A DNA stretch of 35,781 bases, taken from positions 1 to 35,781 of the forward strand of contig JAIFKV010000178.1 in NCBI GenBank assembly GCA_020049415.1. Direction: 5' to 3'. This DNA comes from Betaproteobacteria bacterium (GTDB lineage Bacteria; Pseudomonadota; Gammaproteobacteria; Burkholderiales; Thiobacillaceae). Shown here one piece after another: positions 15,536 to 23,563 of this stretch. Both the position numbers and the translations under genes were made by a program. A model generated the notes under the pieces. That model saw only the letters and a list, made by a program, of their open reading frames with translations, searched no databases and was not told the origin of the DNA. How positions within the stretch are numbered: the first letter of the stretch is position 1; every line of letters begins with the position of its first letter.

Positions 15536-16603
15536 ATGCATCCAGAATATCGCCTCATTTCGCCCGCCTTCGCTGGCTTGCTCCTGACTTGCCTGCTGCT
15601 TGCCGGCTGCGCTACTGAATCAGCGTTACAGACCCAGACGCAGCCGCTACAAGAACATATCGAACGCGTTGAACAAGCGCTGGTCGCTTCAAACCAAGCC
15701 ACCCGGAACGCCAGCGAGAAAAGCGCCGACGCCCTCGCTGAGCGGCAAAGTGATCTTGAAAAACAGGTAGCCGATATGACGGCCCAACTCGCGAAACTGC
15801 GCGACCAGCTTCAGGCACGCGAATCGATTGCGGCGGAAACACAGGCGCGCGGCGACACCAGCGACAAATTGATTGAAGCGCGGATAGGCCATATTGAAAA
15901 CCGGCTCGATGCGACCGCAACGCGGGCGGAAGCCGCCGATCGGCAGAACGCGCAACAGAATACGCAGTTGAAAAACCGCCAACAGGCCGATGCCGCAGTA
16001 GTCACGGCGATGGCGGCGAATCTCTCCGACGCCGAGCGGCGACTCGAAGAAATGAGCCGATTGGCGCAAGCCTCATCGGAGCAAATGTCGAAACGAATGG
16101 ACGCCCTGCAAGCGCGGCAGGAGAGCGACACCTTGGCCGATGAAGCGGTCAACCAGCGATTACGAGCGGCGGAAGATAAACTGACAACGCTCTCCGGCCT
16201 GGTGCAAGAAGCGCTGGCACTGGCCGCCAAAGAACTCTTTCTCGCCAACGGCAGAGAAGCCTTCACCGTCATGCTGACCGAAGACAAGGTGCTTTACCCG
16301 CAAAATGACCCGCACCTCGATAGCAACGACGTGGCCAAGCTGAACGTATTGGCAGTCGATCTTGGCAAGCTGGACCAGGAATATCACCTGGATATTCAAG
16401 GCCACACAGCAAACAACAGCACCGAAGACAACAACTACAACCTGGGCAAAGCGCGCGCCGAAGTGGTCAAGCGCTACCTGCATGAAAAAAAGGGGATTTC
16501 GATCAGCCGCATGTCAACCCTCTCGTATGGCGCAAACAAGCCGCTTAATGCCACCAACGGCAGCAATCGGCGGATTTATATCCGGGTGCTGGTGCTGAAA
16601 TAA
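15536..16603 (+). CDS. Coiled-coil outer-membrane lipoprotein with OmpA domain
   Basis: The predicted 355-aa protein has a lipoprotein signal with lipobox LAGC (Cys25). A very long Ala/Glu/Gln/Arg-rich coiled coil covers about residues 30-235. A C-terminal OmpA-like peptidoglycan-binding domain (about 245-355) contains LDIQGHTANN, NLGKARAEVVKRYL and a closing NRRIYIRVLV. GAAGGTA lies before the ATG. The plan suggests a lipid-anchored spacer reaching from the outer membrane to the peptidoglycan. It sits 23 nt after gspB and likely shares its transcript. A structural role around the secretion system, whose GspA also binds peptidoglycan, is inference. Confidence 0.82.
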   Translation: MHPEYRLISPAFAGLLLTCLLLAGCATESALQTQTQPLQEHIERVEQALVASNQATRNASEKSADALAERQSDLEKQVADMTAQLAKLRDQLQARESIAAETQARGDTSDKLIEARIGHIENRLDATATRAEAADRQNAQQNTQLKNRQQADAAVVTAMAANLSDAERRLEEMSRLAQASSEQMSKRMDALQARQESDTLADEAVNQRLRAAEDKLTTLSGLVQEALALAAKELFLANGREAFTVMLTEDKVLYPQNDPHLDSNDVAKLNVLAVDLGKLDQEYHLDIQGHTANNSTEDNNYNLGKARAEVVKRYLHEKKGISISRMSTLSYGANKPLNATNGSNRRIYIRVLVLK

Positions 16604-16610
16604 TTTGAGG

Positions 16611-16648
16611 GAAACAACCGGCATTCGCCACCAATGCGGGGTTGTTTC
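16611..16648 (+). terminator. Hairpin after the OmpA-domain gene
   Basis: GAAACAACC (16611-16619) pairs with GGTTGTTTC (16640-16648), and an inner stem GCATT / AATGC extends it. It begins 7 nt after the stop codon. There is no following T-run, so termination may be weak or Rho-assisted. Confidence 0.55.
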
Positions 16649-16918
16649 AAGCCGGTGGCAGAAGCCGAAATCAGGACTACGCGGCTGTTCATGAATAACC
16701 TTAGACTCCTTCCCGCCTTTTGCCCATTGGTGAAGCTCGGCCCACGACTTCTGCTCAACGCCGGCGACCATCACGCGCGTTATGCCAATCACCCATCTTC
16801 GCCGGCCCGGTTTGTTCGACGGCGATGTGATACACCGTTTCGCGGTAGCCCGCGTAAGGCGGAATCCCCGCAAGGGGGGTGCCGAATCCATAGGTGCCAA
16901 ATCGCGGGGGTCAGCCCA
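16649..16918. other. Degenerate intergenic stretch without an intact gene
   Basis: The open frames here on both strands lack a plausible start, Shine-Dalgarno or family match. They contain arginine- and proline-rich translations typical of non-coding GC-rich DNA. On the reverse strand a short stretch reads YAGYRETVYHIAVEQTG before a stop, which may be the scar of a former gene, but I cannot name it. The area forms the left part of an eroded accessory patch. Confidence 0.4.
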
Positions 16919-17257
16919 CTATTGATTCCAATTGCGATAGCGGCACCATCCATCGCCCGGACACCCGGTCAATTCGACAAACCCGTAAGGTCGATAGAAA
17001 CCGGCGGCTTGGGATGATTTTGCATCGACGATTATGGCGTTCCCGGCAAGTGCTTTGCTCGCGGCTGCCCCCCGTTTGCAGGCATCCGCCAGCATTACCC
17101 CGCCCAGTCCACGCCCCTGAAATGGTTGTCTGACCGCCAAGCGACCCCGCAAGGCCACCGGTACCGGATAACGGGGCAGTTTTTTGCGCCATTTCTCGCG
17201 ATTAAATGGGCCAGGCTCTAACCCGGCCCCTACAGAGGCGACCAAACACCACGACAC
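16919..17257 (-). pseudogene. GNAT acetyltransferase remnant (toxin-antitoxin type), N-terminus lost
   Basis: The reverse-strand reading includes LPRYPVPVALRGRLAV, then FQGRGLGGVMLADA and ends with AAGFYRPYGFVELTG. These correspond to the acetyl-CoA-binding loop and the C-terminal strand-helix of GNAT proteins of the TacT/DUF1778-partner type. The recognisable part begins only at about 17195. Upstream (higher coordinates) the reading runs into palindromic repeat sequence, so the first roughly 70 residues of the family are missing. No ribbon-helix-helix antitoxin gene is adjacent. It is best read as a decayed toxin gene. Confidence 0.68.
17208..17230. repeat. GC-rich imperfect palindrome
   Basis: GGGCC at 17208-17212 pairs with GGCCC at 17225-17229, with partial pairing inside, giving a GGGCC-AGGCTCTAAC-CCGGCCC type hairpin. 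This resembles short intergenic palindromes common in proteobacteria. It sits where the GNAT homology is interrupted. Confidence 0.45.
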
Positions 17258-17286
17258 TGGAATAAAGTCGCGACTTTATTCCAGTG
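17255..17286. repeat. 32-bp perfect palindrome
   Basis: CACTGGAATAAAGTCG (17255-17270) is followed immediately by its exact reverse complement CGACTTTATTCCAGTG (17271-17286) with no spacer. It lies 18 nt before the ATG of the ATPase pseudogene and at the broken 5' edge of the GNAT remnant. It could be an operator for a dimeric repressor, a recombination scar or a cruciform-forming site. Confidence 0.8.
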
Positions 17287-17304
17287 ATCGCAAAAATAGT
17301 CGAC

Positions 17305-18381
17305 ATGAAACGCTATCTGGACGATCTCGTCGCCACCGATCTTGAACGCAAGATGGTCTTGCTGACCGGCCCTCGGCAAGTCGGCAAAACCACGTTGTGC
17401 CGCCAACTCATGCAGCGCTTCCCACCGGCGCAGTACCTGAACTGGGACGTTGCCGCAGACCGGGCGATTCTGTAGCGGCAAAGCTGGAGCCCGCGCGGCC
17501 GTCTGCTGGCGATGGACGAAATCCACAAAATGCCGGATTGGAAAAACTGGCTGAAAGCCGTCGTCGACAGCCGCGAGCCGGGCCAGGCTCTATTGGTCAC
17601 CGGCAGCGCCCGCATGGAGACCTGGCGGCAAAGCGGCGATTCGCTGGCGGGCCGCTACCTCTCGTTCAGGCTGCATCCCATTTCCGTGCGCGAATGGTGC
17701 GAGCAGCAAGGCGGCACGGCATCCGCCGCACTGGAACGATTGATGCAACGTGGCGGCTTTCCTGAACCCTGTCTGGCGGAAAACCCGGTCGATGCCGACC
17801 GCTGGCGGCAGCAATACTTCACCGACCTGATCCGCGAAGACATCGTCGAATATTCCCGGTTACATGAAATCAACACCATGCGCCTGTTCGTCGAACTGCT
17901 GCGCGAGCGCGTCGGTTCGCCGCTATCGCTGGCCTCCATCGCCCGCGATCTGGCGGTTTCGCCCACCACGCTGAAACGTTACCTCGACATCCTGCAAGCG
18001 CTGTACATCGTGTTTACCATACACCCCTGGCATCGCAACATCACGCGCGCCATCCTGCAAACGCCGAAGGTTTATTTCTTCGACACCGGCCTGGTGCGCG
18101 GCGACGACGGCATCCGCCTGGAAAACGCCGTCGCCACCATGCTGCTGAAGCATGTCCACTTCCTGCACGACGCACGCGGAAAATCGACCGGACTGCATTA
18201 CATCCGCACCAAAGACGGTGCCGAGGTGGATTTCGCACTCAGCGAGGATGAACGCCTCACCCACCTGATCGAATGCAAACTCGCCGACACCCGCGTGCAC
18301 CGAGCGCTGGCCGGTTTCGCCGACAAATTTCCGCAAGCGGAAGCGATTCAACTGGTGCGAGACCTGCGTCAGGAGGAATAG
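17305..18381 (+). pseudogene. AAA-family/DUF4143 ATPase interrupted by an in-frame TAG
   Basis: The reading is a full-length 358-codon ATPase of the AAA_14/DUF4143 kind. Walker A GPRQVGKTT lies at about residues 22-30 and NWDVAADRAIL just before codon 57, which is TAG (17473-17475). The frame then continues without shift as RQSWSPRGRLLAMDEIHK (Walker B), followed by TGSARMETWRQSGDSLAGRY. A C-terminal DUF4143 part contains KVYFFDTGLV and AEVDFAL...LIECK, a nuclease-like fold. No other lesion is visible. One nonsense change therefore splits Walker A from Walker B. Reinitiation at the ATG at 17512 would yield a product without Walker A. These ATPases are common in accessory DNA and their role is poorly known. 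Recent inactivation, suppression or a base error are all possible. Confidence 0.85.
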
Positions 18382-18641
18382 CGGGTGCCAGTGCGTATTG
18401 TGAATGCTGCGGGGTGGTTGGGAGCATTGGCGGCTTGAGAACAAGCGATGACTTGGTTTCAACCCTGGCCAGACTGACCCAATCATGGCCAGGATAAACC
18501 TCAAATTCAAGCAAGTTGGCTGGTGCTGCCGGCGGCGTTTTTCGCAGAATTCTTGCGTCGAGAATGATCGGCCCGCTGCACTTGGCTCATCCTACAATTA
18601 TGGATCTTCGGTTGGCGCGGAAGATGTGAAGACCTTTGAGA

Positions 18642-18677
18642 CGTAGGATGCTGTTCGCAAGCTCACCACATCCTACG
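18642..18677. repeat. CGTAGGATG inverted repeat
   Basis: CGTAGGATG at 18642-18650 is exactly complementary to CATCCTACG at 18669-18677, enclosing 18 nt. A further CATCCTAC at 18588-18595 can also pair with 18643-18650. Repeats built on GTAGGATG occur between genes in many proteobacteria; here it may also act as a terminator on either strand. Confidence 0.55.
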
Positions 18678-18742
18678 CGAGCTGGATACTGGTCTACCTC
18701 AGCCGGCGATGACGGAACCAAACAGCTATGACAAACCTTCAA

Positions 18743-18844
18743 TTTTGAGCAGACGAAGAGTGGATAAGCGCGGCGCATCCACCATTGCACACACAACGAA
18801 GGTGGATGCGCTGCCGCTTATCCACTCTACGATTCCGCTCAAAA
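18743..18844. repeat. Long 102-nt hairpin-forming inverted repeat
   Basis: The inner arms at 18757-18783 and 18801-18828 begin AGAGTGGATAAGCG and match each other as inverted repeats over about 27 bp with only minor differences. Outer arms TTTTGAGC (18743-18750) and GCTCAAAA (18837-18844) add a second stem. The GTGGATAAGCG...GCGCATCCACC core resembles a palindromic intergenic repeat seen in many proteobacteria. It could form a very stable RNA hairpin downstream of both the ATPase pseudogene (+) and der (-). Confidence 0.75.
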
Positions 18845-18909
18845 AGGTAAACATTTGAGGTGTAACTCATCCGTTTCGGCAGAGGCAAAAATTCCGCCAC
18901 TTGCCGCCC

Positions 18910-20307
18910 TCAGCGCTGGTGCAGCGGCCGCCGTTTGATATCGCGTTTCGCGGTGCGTTCCTGCCGCGGCGTCAGCGGCTTGACATCACGTGCTTCGAAC
19001 GGGTTATGACCAGATTTGAACTCGACTCTTAGCGGTGTGCCTTGCAGATTGAAGGTGGTACGGAAAATATTCTCCAGATAGCGTTTATAGCTATTCGAGA
19101 TACCTTCGAGATGGTTGCCGTGAATGATGATGACCGGCGGATTGCTGCCGCCTTGATGGGCATATTTCGGTTTCGGCCGAAATAGTCCGGACTTGGGCGG
19201 TGTGTGCTGTGATACGGCATCCATCAATACCCGGGTCAGACGCGGCGTTGCCAGCTTGGCCATGGCGGCGGCGTAGGCTTCATCGACGGATTTCAGCACT
19301 TCGGTGATGCCCTGCGCGCGCAGGGCGGAAATGAAGTGAAAACGCGCGAAGGAGAGAAACTCCATGCGCCGGGTCAGTTCGCGTTTGATTTGTTCGCGGG
19401 CATAGCTGTCCATGCCATCCCACTTGTTCACCGCGACCACCAGTGCACGGCCGGCTTCAAGCACAAAACCGGCCAGATGCGCATCCTGATCGGAGATTTC
19501 CTGCTGCGCGTCGAGCACCAGAACGACGACATTGGCGTCTTCGATGGCCTGCAGCGTCTTGATCACCGAGAACTTTTCGATTGCCTCGCTGACGCGTCCC
19601 TTGCGCCGCACGCCAGCGGTATCGATCAAGGTATAGGGTTTGCCGTTGCGCTCGAAATCGACATAAATCGAATCACGCGTGGTGCCGGGCTGATCGAAAG
19701 CGATGACCCGTTCTTCACCGACGAAAGTATTGACCAGCGTCGATTTTCCGACATTGGGACGCCCGACGATGGCAATTTTCGGATGCTTGTCGGCGTCCTC
19801 GTCTTCGCAGGCGTCGGGAAACGACTCCATCACCAATTCAATCAGTTCTCGCACACCTTCGCCATGCGCACCGGAAATTGCGACCGGCTGGCCGAGACCG
19901 AGTTCATGGAATTCGGCGGTTACCACACCGGCGTTCATGCCTTCGGTCTTGTTCACCGCCAGCATCACCGGACGTCCGCTGCGGCGTAATTTCTCGGCGA
20001 TGATGACATCTTGCGGCGTTACGCCGGCGCGGCCATCGACCAGAAAGATGACTGCATCGCCTTCGGCCACCGCCTGTAGCGTCTGCTTGGCCATTTCTGC
20101 CATGATGCCAGACTCCGCCACCGGCTCGAAACCACCGGTATCGACCACCAGATAGGGCTTTGAACCGATCCGGCCATGGCCGTAATGGCGGTCGCGGGTC
20201 AAACCCGGCAGATCGTGAACGAGGGCGTCGCGCGTCTTGGTCAGACGATTGAACAACGTGGATTTGCCGACATTGGGTCGGCCGACCAGGACGATAGTAG
20301 GTTTCAT
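18910..20307 (-). CDS. der: Ribosome-assembly GTPase Der (EngA)
   Basis: The predicted 465-aa protein has two tandem GTPase domains, each with its own [10 protein letters not shown]-loop (residues 9-17 and a second in the middle). DTAG switch motifs (DTGG, DTAGV) and NKxD-type guanine motifs follow, with a KH-like C-terminal domain. Der acts in late 50S subunit assembly. The ATG at 20307 starts [17 protein letters not shown] exactly at the first domain; a longer in-frame reading runs into the repeat element. It is the last gene of the ndk-to-der strand block and is separated from bamB by the 162-bp element. Confidence 0.96.
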   Translation of the reverse strand: MKPTIVLVGRPNVGKSTLFNRLTKTRDALVHDLPGLTRDRHYGHGRIGSKPYLVVDTGGFEPVAESGIMAEMAKQTLQAVAEGDAVIFLVDGRAGVTPQDVIIAEKLRRSGRPVMLAVNKTEGMNAGVVTAEFHELGLGQPVAISGAHGEGVRELIELVMESFPDACEDEDADKHPKIAIVGRPNVGKSTLVNTFVGEERVIAFDQPGTTRDSIYVDFERNGKPYTLIDTAGVRRKGRVSEAIEKFSVIKTLQAIEDANVVVLVLDAQQEISDQDAHLAGFVLEAGRALVVAVNKWDGMDSYAREQIKRELTRRMEFLSFARFHFISALRAQGITEVLKSVDEAYAAAMAKLATPRLTRVLMDAVSQHTPPKSGLFRPKPKYAHQGGSNPPVIIIHGNHLEGISNSYKRYLENIFRTTFNLQGTPLRVEFKSGHNPFEARDVKPLTPRQERTAKRDIKRRPLHQR

Positions 20308-20321
20308 AGGTTCAAGTTGGG

Positions 20322-20513
20322 TGTGGCGAGGGACTAAGGAACAAGTACGGAATAACGTGGATATTTCTGGTTGCACTGACAGGCGCGCTGCTGCGTTGAC
20401 GAACTCTTGCGGGGAATGACCATGCGGCGTGTTCGTCGCCTTGCATCACATCCCGCCAGCACACCCATAATTACCCCAGTTATTCCGTACTCGTTCCTGA
20501 CCCGACTCGCCAC
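20322..20513 (-). repeat. Inverted-repeat element, copy B (core 162 bp, with outer stem)
   Basis: Terminal arms at 20337-20356 and 20479-20498 are complementary over 20 bp with one mismatch (AGGAACAAGTACGG type). A further outer pair GTGGCGAG (20323-20330) / CTCGCCAC (20506-20513) extends the symmetry to about 190 bp. The core at 20412-20470 is the reverse complement of copy A's core at about 50 of 59 positions. It fills the whole bamB-der gap and ends 5 nt from the bamB stop codon. The terminal arms differ in sequence from copy A but are again self-complementary. Confidence 0.78.
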
Positions 20514-20517
20514 GGGC

Positions 20518-21657
20518 TTATTGGAGCCGATAGGCAAATATTCCGCCATTCGCGGTCTGTACAACCAGGCCGGATGCAAGCGGAAGCATGACGCTGTTGA
20601 TCGGACTGCCATCGGAGACAACGCGGGCGGCGAATGCGCCGTCTTCGGAATTGATCAAATGGATCTGGCCCTGATAATCCCCCAGCGCGACAAAGTTTTC
20701 GGCAACCGCGACCGGGCTGGAAAGTTTACGATCACGCAGTTTGTCCTGCTTCCATGGGTTGTTGCCGCGCAGTCTGTCGAAAGCCGCGACATGACCGCTT
20801 TCGTCAGCGGCATAGACATAACGCGCATCCATCGCCACCCCGCGCAAAGCGGAAAAATCACGTACCCAGGCGGCATTACCGGAGATCTGGTCGAAACAGC
20901 CAACCCGACCTTGAAAAGCTGCGGCGCATACCAATCGGTCATCGCTGGCCAGCGGGCCAACCACATCGGCAATGCGCTCAAGCTCGGTCGCGCCGCGCGG
21001 CACCGCCACATTGGACTCCCACAAGGGCGCGCCATTGTTGAGCGCCAAAGCAGTCAACTTGCCACCGGCATGTCCGACGAACAGCGCATTGTGACCAAAC
21101 AGCAAATGGCCTTGTTCGCGCAACGTCAAGGTCGGCAAAATTCGGCTGTAACTCCAGCGTTGCTTGCCGCTGGCGCTATCGAGCAAAAACACCTTGCCAT
21201 CATTTGAACGCACTGCCACCACCCCATTGGCGACCACCGGCGGGGTCAGAATTTCGGCGGATAGTTTTGTCTTCCAGGCCGGCGTGCCATCCGCGCTGTT
21301 GAAAGCCAGTAAAAAGCCCTTGCTGGTTCCCGCCAGAACCATGCCGTCACCAACGCCGACGCCGGCGGAGAGCGGCTGACCGGCATCGATACGCCAAAGC
21401 TCGCGGCCGGAGGCCAGATCCAGCTTCACCAGCTTGCCTTCTCGGCCGGCGGCATACACCGCCTCGCCATCGGTATCCGGCGAGAAGGCATAAGGATCGC
21501 CGGCGCCCACGTTGGCATCCCACGATTTGACCAGGGTGGCGCTGGGCTTGAAGTCAACCAACTCGGCCGGCTTGGTTAACGGAGCGCTGGCACTGAACCA
21601 GCCACACCCCGACAGCGTTAAAGCCAGCAACAAAACGAGTGGAGCACTTTTCAGCAC
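20518..21657 (-). CDS. bamB: Outer-membrane assembly lipoprotein BamB
   Basis: The predicted 379-aa lipoprotein has lipobox LSGC (Cys18) and eight-bladed beta-propeller repeats of the PQQ-like type (for example ASGRELWRID, SADGTPAWKT, ASGKQRWSY, NNGAPLWES). It is part of the BAM complex that inserts barrel proteins, to which MtrB in this window would also be a client. The GTG at 21657 is chosen because GGGAGG lies 5 nt upstream; an ATG at 21675 in frame has no such site and would overlap yfgM further. The start overlaps the yfgM stop region closely. Confidence 0.93.
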   Translation of the reverse strand: MLKSAPLVLLLALTLSGCGWFSASAPLTKPAELVDFKPSATLVKSWDANVGAGDPYAFSPDTDGEAVYAAGREGKLVKLDLASGRELWRIDAGQPLSAGVGVGDGMVLAGTSKGFLLAFNSADGTPAWKTKLSAEILTPPVVANGVVAVRSNDGKVFLLDSASGKQRWSYSRILPTLTLREQGHLLFGHNALFVGHAGGKLTALALNNGAPLWESNVAVPRGATELERIADVVGPLASDDRLVCAAAFQGRVGCFDQISGNAAWVRDFSALRGVAMDARYVYAADESGHVAAFDRLRGNNPWKQDKLRDRKLSSPVAVAENFVALGDYQGQIHLINSEDGAFAARVVSDGSPINSVMLPLASGLVVQTANGGIFAYRLQ

Positions 21658-21658
21658 A

Positions 21659-22288
21659 TCAGCCTCCCAAACCATCCAGGCGAATTTCGATCAGTGGCTT
21701 CAGCGAACTTTTGTCGCCGAGTTTTTCGATTGCCAATTTATAAGCGGCGCGCGCGGCCTCGGTTTTACCCTCGGCGGCAAATAAATCGCCCTTGAGTTGT
21801 TCGGCCAGACCCTGGAAGGCGGGGTCAAATTCGTCTTGCAACAGTTTCATTGCGCCAGGCAAATCCTTTTCTTCGAAATGCAACGCCGCCAAACGCAAGC
21901 GCGCCAACTGAATCACGCCTTTGTCGGCGGCGTGATCGAGGGCAAATTCATATTGCGCCCGCGCACTCTTGATATCGCCGGATTCATAGTTGATACGACC
22001 GGCCAACCAGGCCGCCGGCACGGCATAAGCGCTGCGCGATTGGTTTTCCATGATCTGGGCGGCGGCGGCCTTGGCGGTCTTCAGATCGTTCATGCTGGCG
22101 GCCTGCACCGCGCTATCAAAAAGCATCGAAGCCTCCGCCGCTTGATTGCGTGTCCAGGTATCCCAGGCACGCCAGCCGGCGGCGGCCAGCAGAAACAGGG
22201 TCACCCCCCAGATCACTTTGCTGCCGTGTTGCTTCCACCAGGCTTTTGCTTCATCTACCTGTTCCTGTTCTTCAAGATCGAGCGCCAT
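21659..22288 (-). CDS. yfgM: YfgM-like tetratricopeptide membrane protein
   Basis: The predicted 209-aa protein has a short cytoplasmic N-terminus, one transmembrane helix (about residues 24-40) and a periplasmic helical TPR-like domain. In Escherichia coli, YfgM binds the Sec translocon and the chaperone PpiD and helps secreted proteins fold. Its place between hisS and bamB is the conserved position for this gene. It starts 3 nt after the hisS stop codon. Confidence 0.88.
   Translation of the reverse strand: MALDLEEQEQVDEAKAWWKQHGSKVIWGVTLFLLAAAGWRAWDTWTRNQAAEASMLFDSAVQAASMNDLKTAKAAAAQIMENQSRSAYAVPAAWLAGRINYESGDIKSARAQYEFALDHAADKGVIQLARLRLAALHFEEKDLPGAMKLLQDEFDPAFQGLAEQLKGDLFAAEGKTEAARAAYKLAIEKLGDKSSLKPLIEIRLDGLGG
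21663..21668 (-). promoter_or_regulatory. Shine-Dalgarno GGGAGG that selects the GTG start of bamB
   Basis: On the reverse strand GGGAGG lies 5 nt before the GTG at 21657 and inside the 3' end of yfgM, which supports translational coupling. Confidence 0.65.
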
Positions 22289-22291
22289 TGC

Positions 22292-23563
22292 TTACCCTTT
22301 CAAAAATTCGATGGCTTCAGTCAACGCCACACGTTGTTGTTCACGCTGTTGATCCCCTTCACGCAAGGGCTTCACAGTGACTTGATTCGCCGCCACTTCG
22401 TCATCGCCGATCAGCACGGCGTAACGCGCCAGGCTGGCATCCGCTTTCTTCATCTGCGTTTTGAAACTGCCGCCCCCCGCATGCAAGACCACGCTCAAAC
22501 CGGCATCGCGCAGAGATTCTGCCGCAGTCAACGCGTAGCGCGCGGCGGCGTCGCCGACATTCACCAGATAGACATCCGGCACGTCTGGCGCAGGCAACAG
22601 ATTCGCCTCGGCCATCATTACCAACAAACGTTCCACACCCATCGCAAAACCGCAGGCTGGCGCCGGTTTGCCGCCAAGTTGAGCGACCAGACCATCGTAA
22701 CGGCCCCCCGCGCAAACCGTGCCTTGCGCACCGAGTTTGTCGGTCACCCACTCGAAAACAGTGTAGTTGTAATAATCAAGCCCTCGAACCAGACGCGGGT
22801 TGACTTGATAGTCGATGCCGGCATCTTCAAGACCGCGCTTGACTGCTTCGAAGTGCGCCCGCGCCGCCGCGTCGAGTTCGTCGATCAGCCGGGGCGCGGC
22901 TTCCACCATGGCCTGCATGGCCGGATTCTTCGAGTCGAGGATGCGCAGCGGATTGGTATGCAAACGGCGTTGCGAATCGGCATCTAGCTGATCGATATGC
23001 GCGGCGAAGTAGGCGATGAGTTTCTGCCGATGGCTCGCCCGCGCCTCGGCACCCCCCAGGGTGTTGATTTCCAGCTTGATGAATTCGGCCAGACCGAGTT
23101 TCTTCCATAGCCGGGCTGTCATCAGCAGATGTTCGATGTCGAGATCCGGGCCGGCATAACCCAGCGCTTCAACGCCAACCTGATGGAACTGGCGATAGCG
23201 GCCTTTTTGCGGTCGCTCATGGCGGAACATCGGGCCGGCGTACCAGAGCCGCTTGCCGCCATCGAACAGCAGATTGTTTTCAATCGCCGCGCGCACGCAA
23301 CTGGCGGTGCCTTCCGGCCGCAGCGTCATCGACTCGCCATTCAGCGCATCGACAAAGGTGTACATCTCCTTCTCCACGATATCGGTGACTTCACCGATAG
23401 CGCGCTTGAACAGACCGGTATGCTCAAGAATAGGCGTGCGCATTTCGCGGTAGCCATAGCTTTTCAGCCATTCACGGATGTTCTGCTCAAAAAATGCCCA
23501 CAGCGGCGCATCGGCCGGCAGCAGGTCGTTCATGCCGCGCACGGCGCGGATTGTTTCGCTCAT
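22292..23563 (-). CDS. hisS: Histidyl-tRNA synthetase
   Basis: The predicted 423-aa class II synthetase opens with [14 protein letters not shown]. It has the motif 2 region [17 protein letters not shown], the histidine-specific signature [15 protein letters not shown] and motif 3 [10 protein letters not shown], then an anticodon-binding domain. It charges tRNA-His. Length is normal for the family. It overlaps ispG by 4 bp (ATGA), so the two are translated together. Confidence 0.97.
   Translation of the reverse strand: MSETIRAVRGMNDLLPADAPLWAFFEQNIREWLKSYGYREMRTPILEHTGLFKRAIGEVTDIVEKEMYTFVDALNGESMTLRPEGTASCVRAAIENNLLFDGGKRLWYAGPMFRHERPQKGRYRQFHQVGVEALGYAGPDLDIEHLLMTARLWKKLGLAEFIKLEINTLGGAEARASHRQKLIAYFAAHIDQLDADSQRRLHTNPLRILDSKNPAMQAMVEAAPRLIDELDAAARAHFEAVKRGLEDAGIDYQVNPRLVRGLDYYNYTVFEWVTDKLGAQGTVCAGGRYDGLVAQLGGKPAPACGFAMGVERLLVMMAEANLLPAPDVPDVYLVNVGDAAARYALTAAESLRDAGLSVVLHAGGGSFKTQMKKADASLARYAVLIGDDEVAANQVTVKPLREGDQQREQQRVALTEAIEFLKG

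Larger units (their letters stand above)
18382..18909. other. 528-bp intergenic region with inverted repeats, no gene
   Basis: No open frame with a credible start or family is present. The stretch holds two sets of palindromic repeats (listed separately) and otherwise unremarkable sequence. It follows the ATPase pseudogene and borders the 3' end of der, so it acts as the right edge of the eroded patch. Confidence 0.6.

Noticed and set aside
16634..17017. A 127-aa plus-strand open frame in the accessory patch
   Set aside because: It has no Shine-Dalgarno, no domain and crosses the opposite-strand GNAT remnant.
18874..18886. TTTCGGCAGAGGC occurring here and at 2916-2928
   Set aside because: A 13-mer shared once over 35 kb without extended flanking similarity is not enough to call a repeat family.
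19336..19989. A 217-aa plus-strand open frame inside der
   Set aside because: It is a shadow of the well-conserved Der GTPase on the minus strand.
12883..20513. The two inverted-repeat elements as integron attC sites
   Set aside because: No integrase, cassette array or clear paired attC core sites were found, and the element's core is conserved in sequence, unlike most attC sites.
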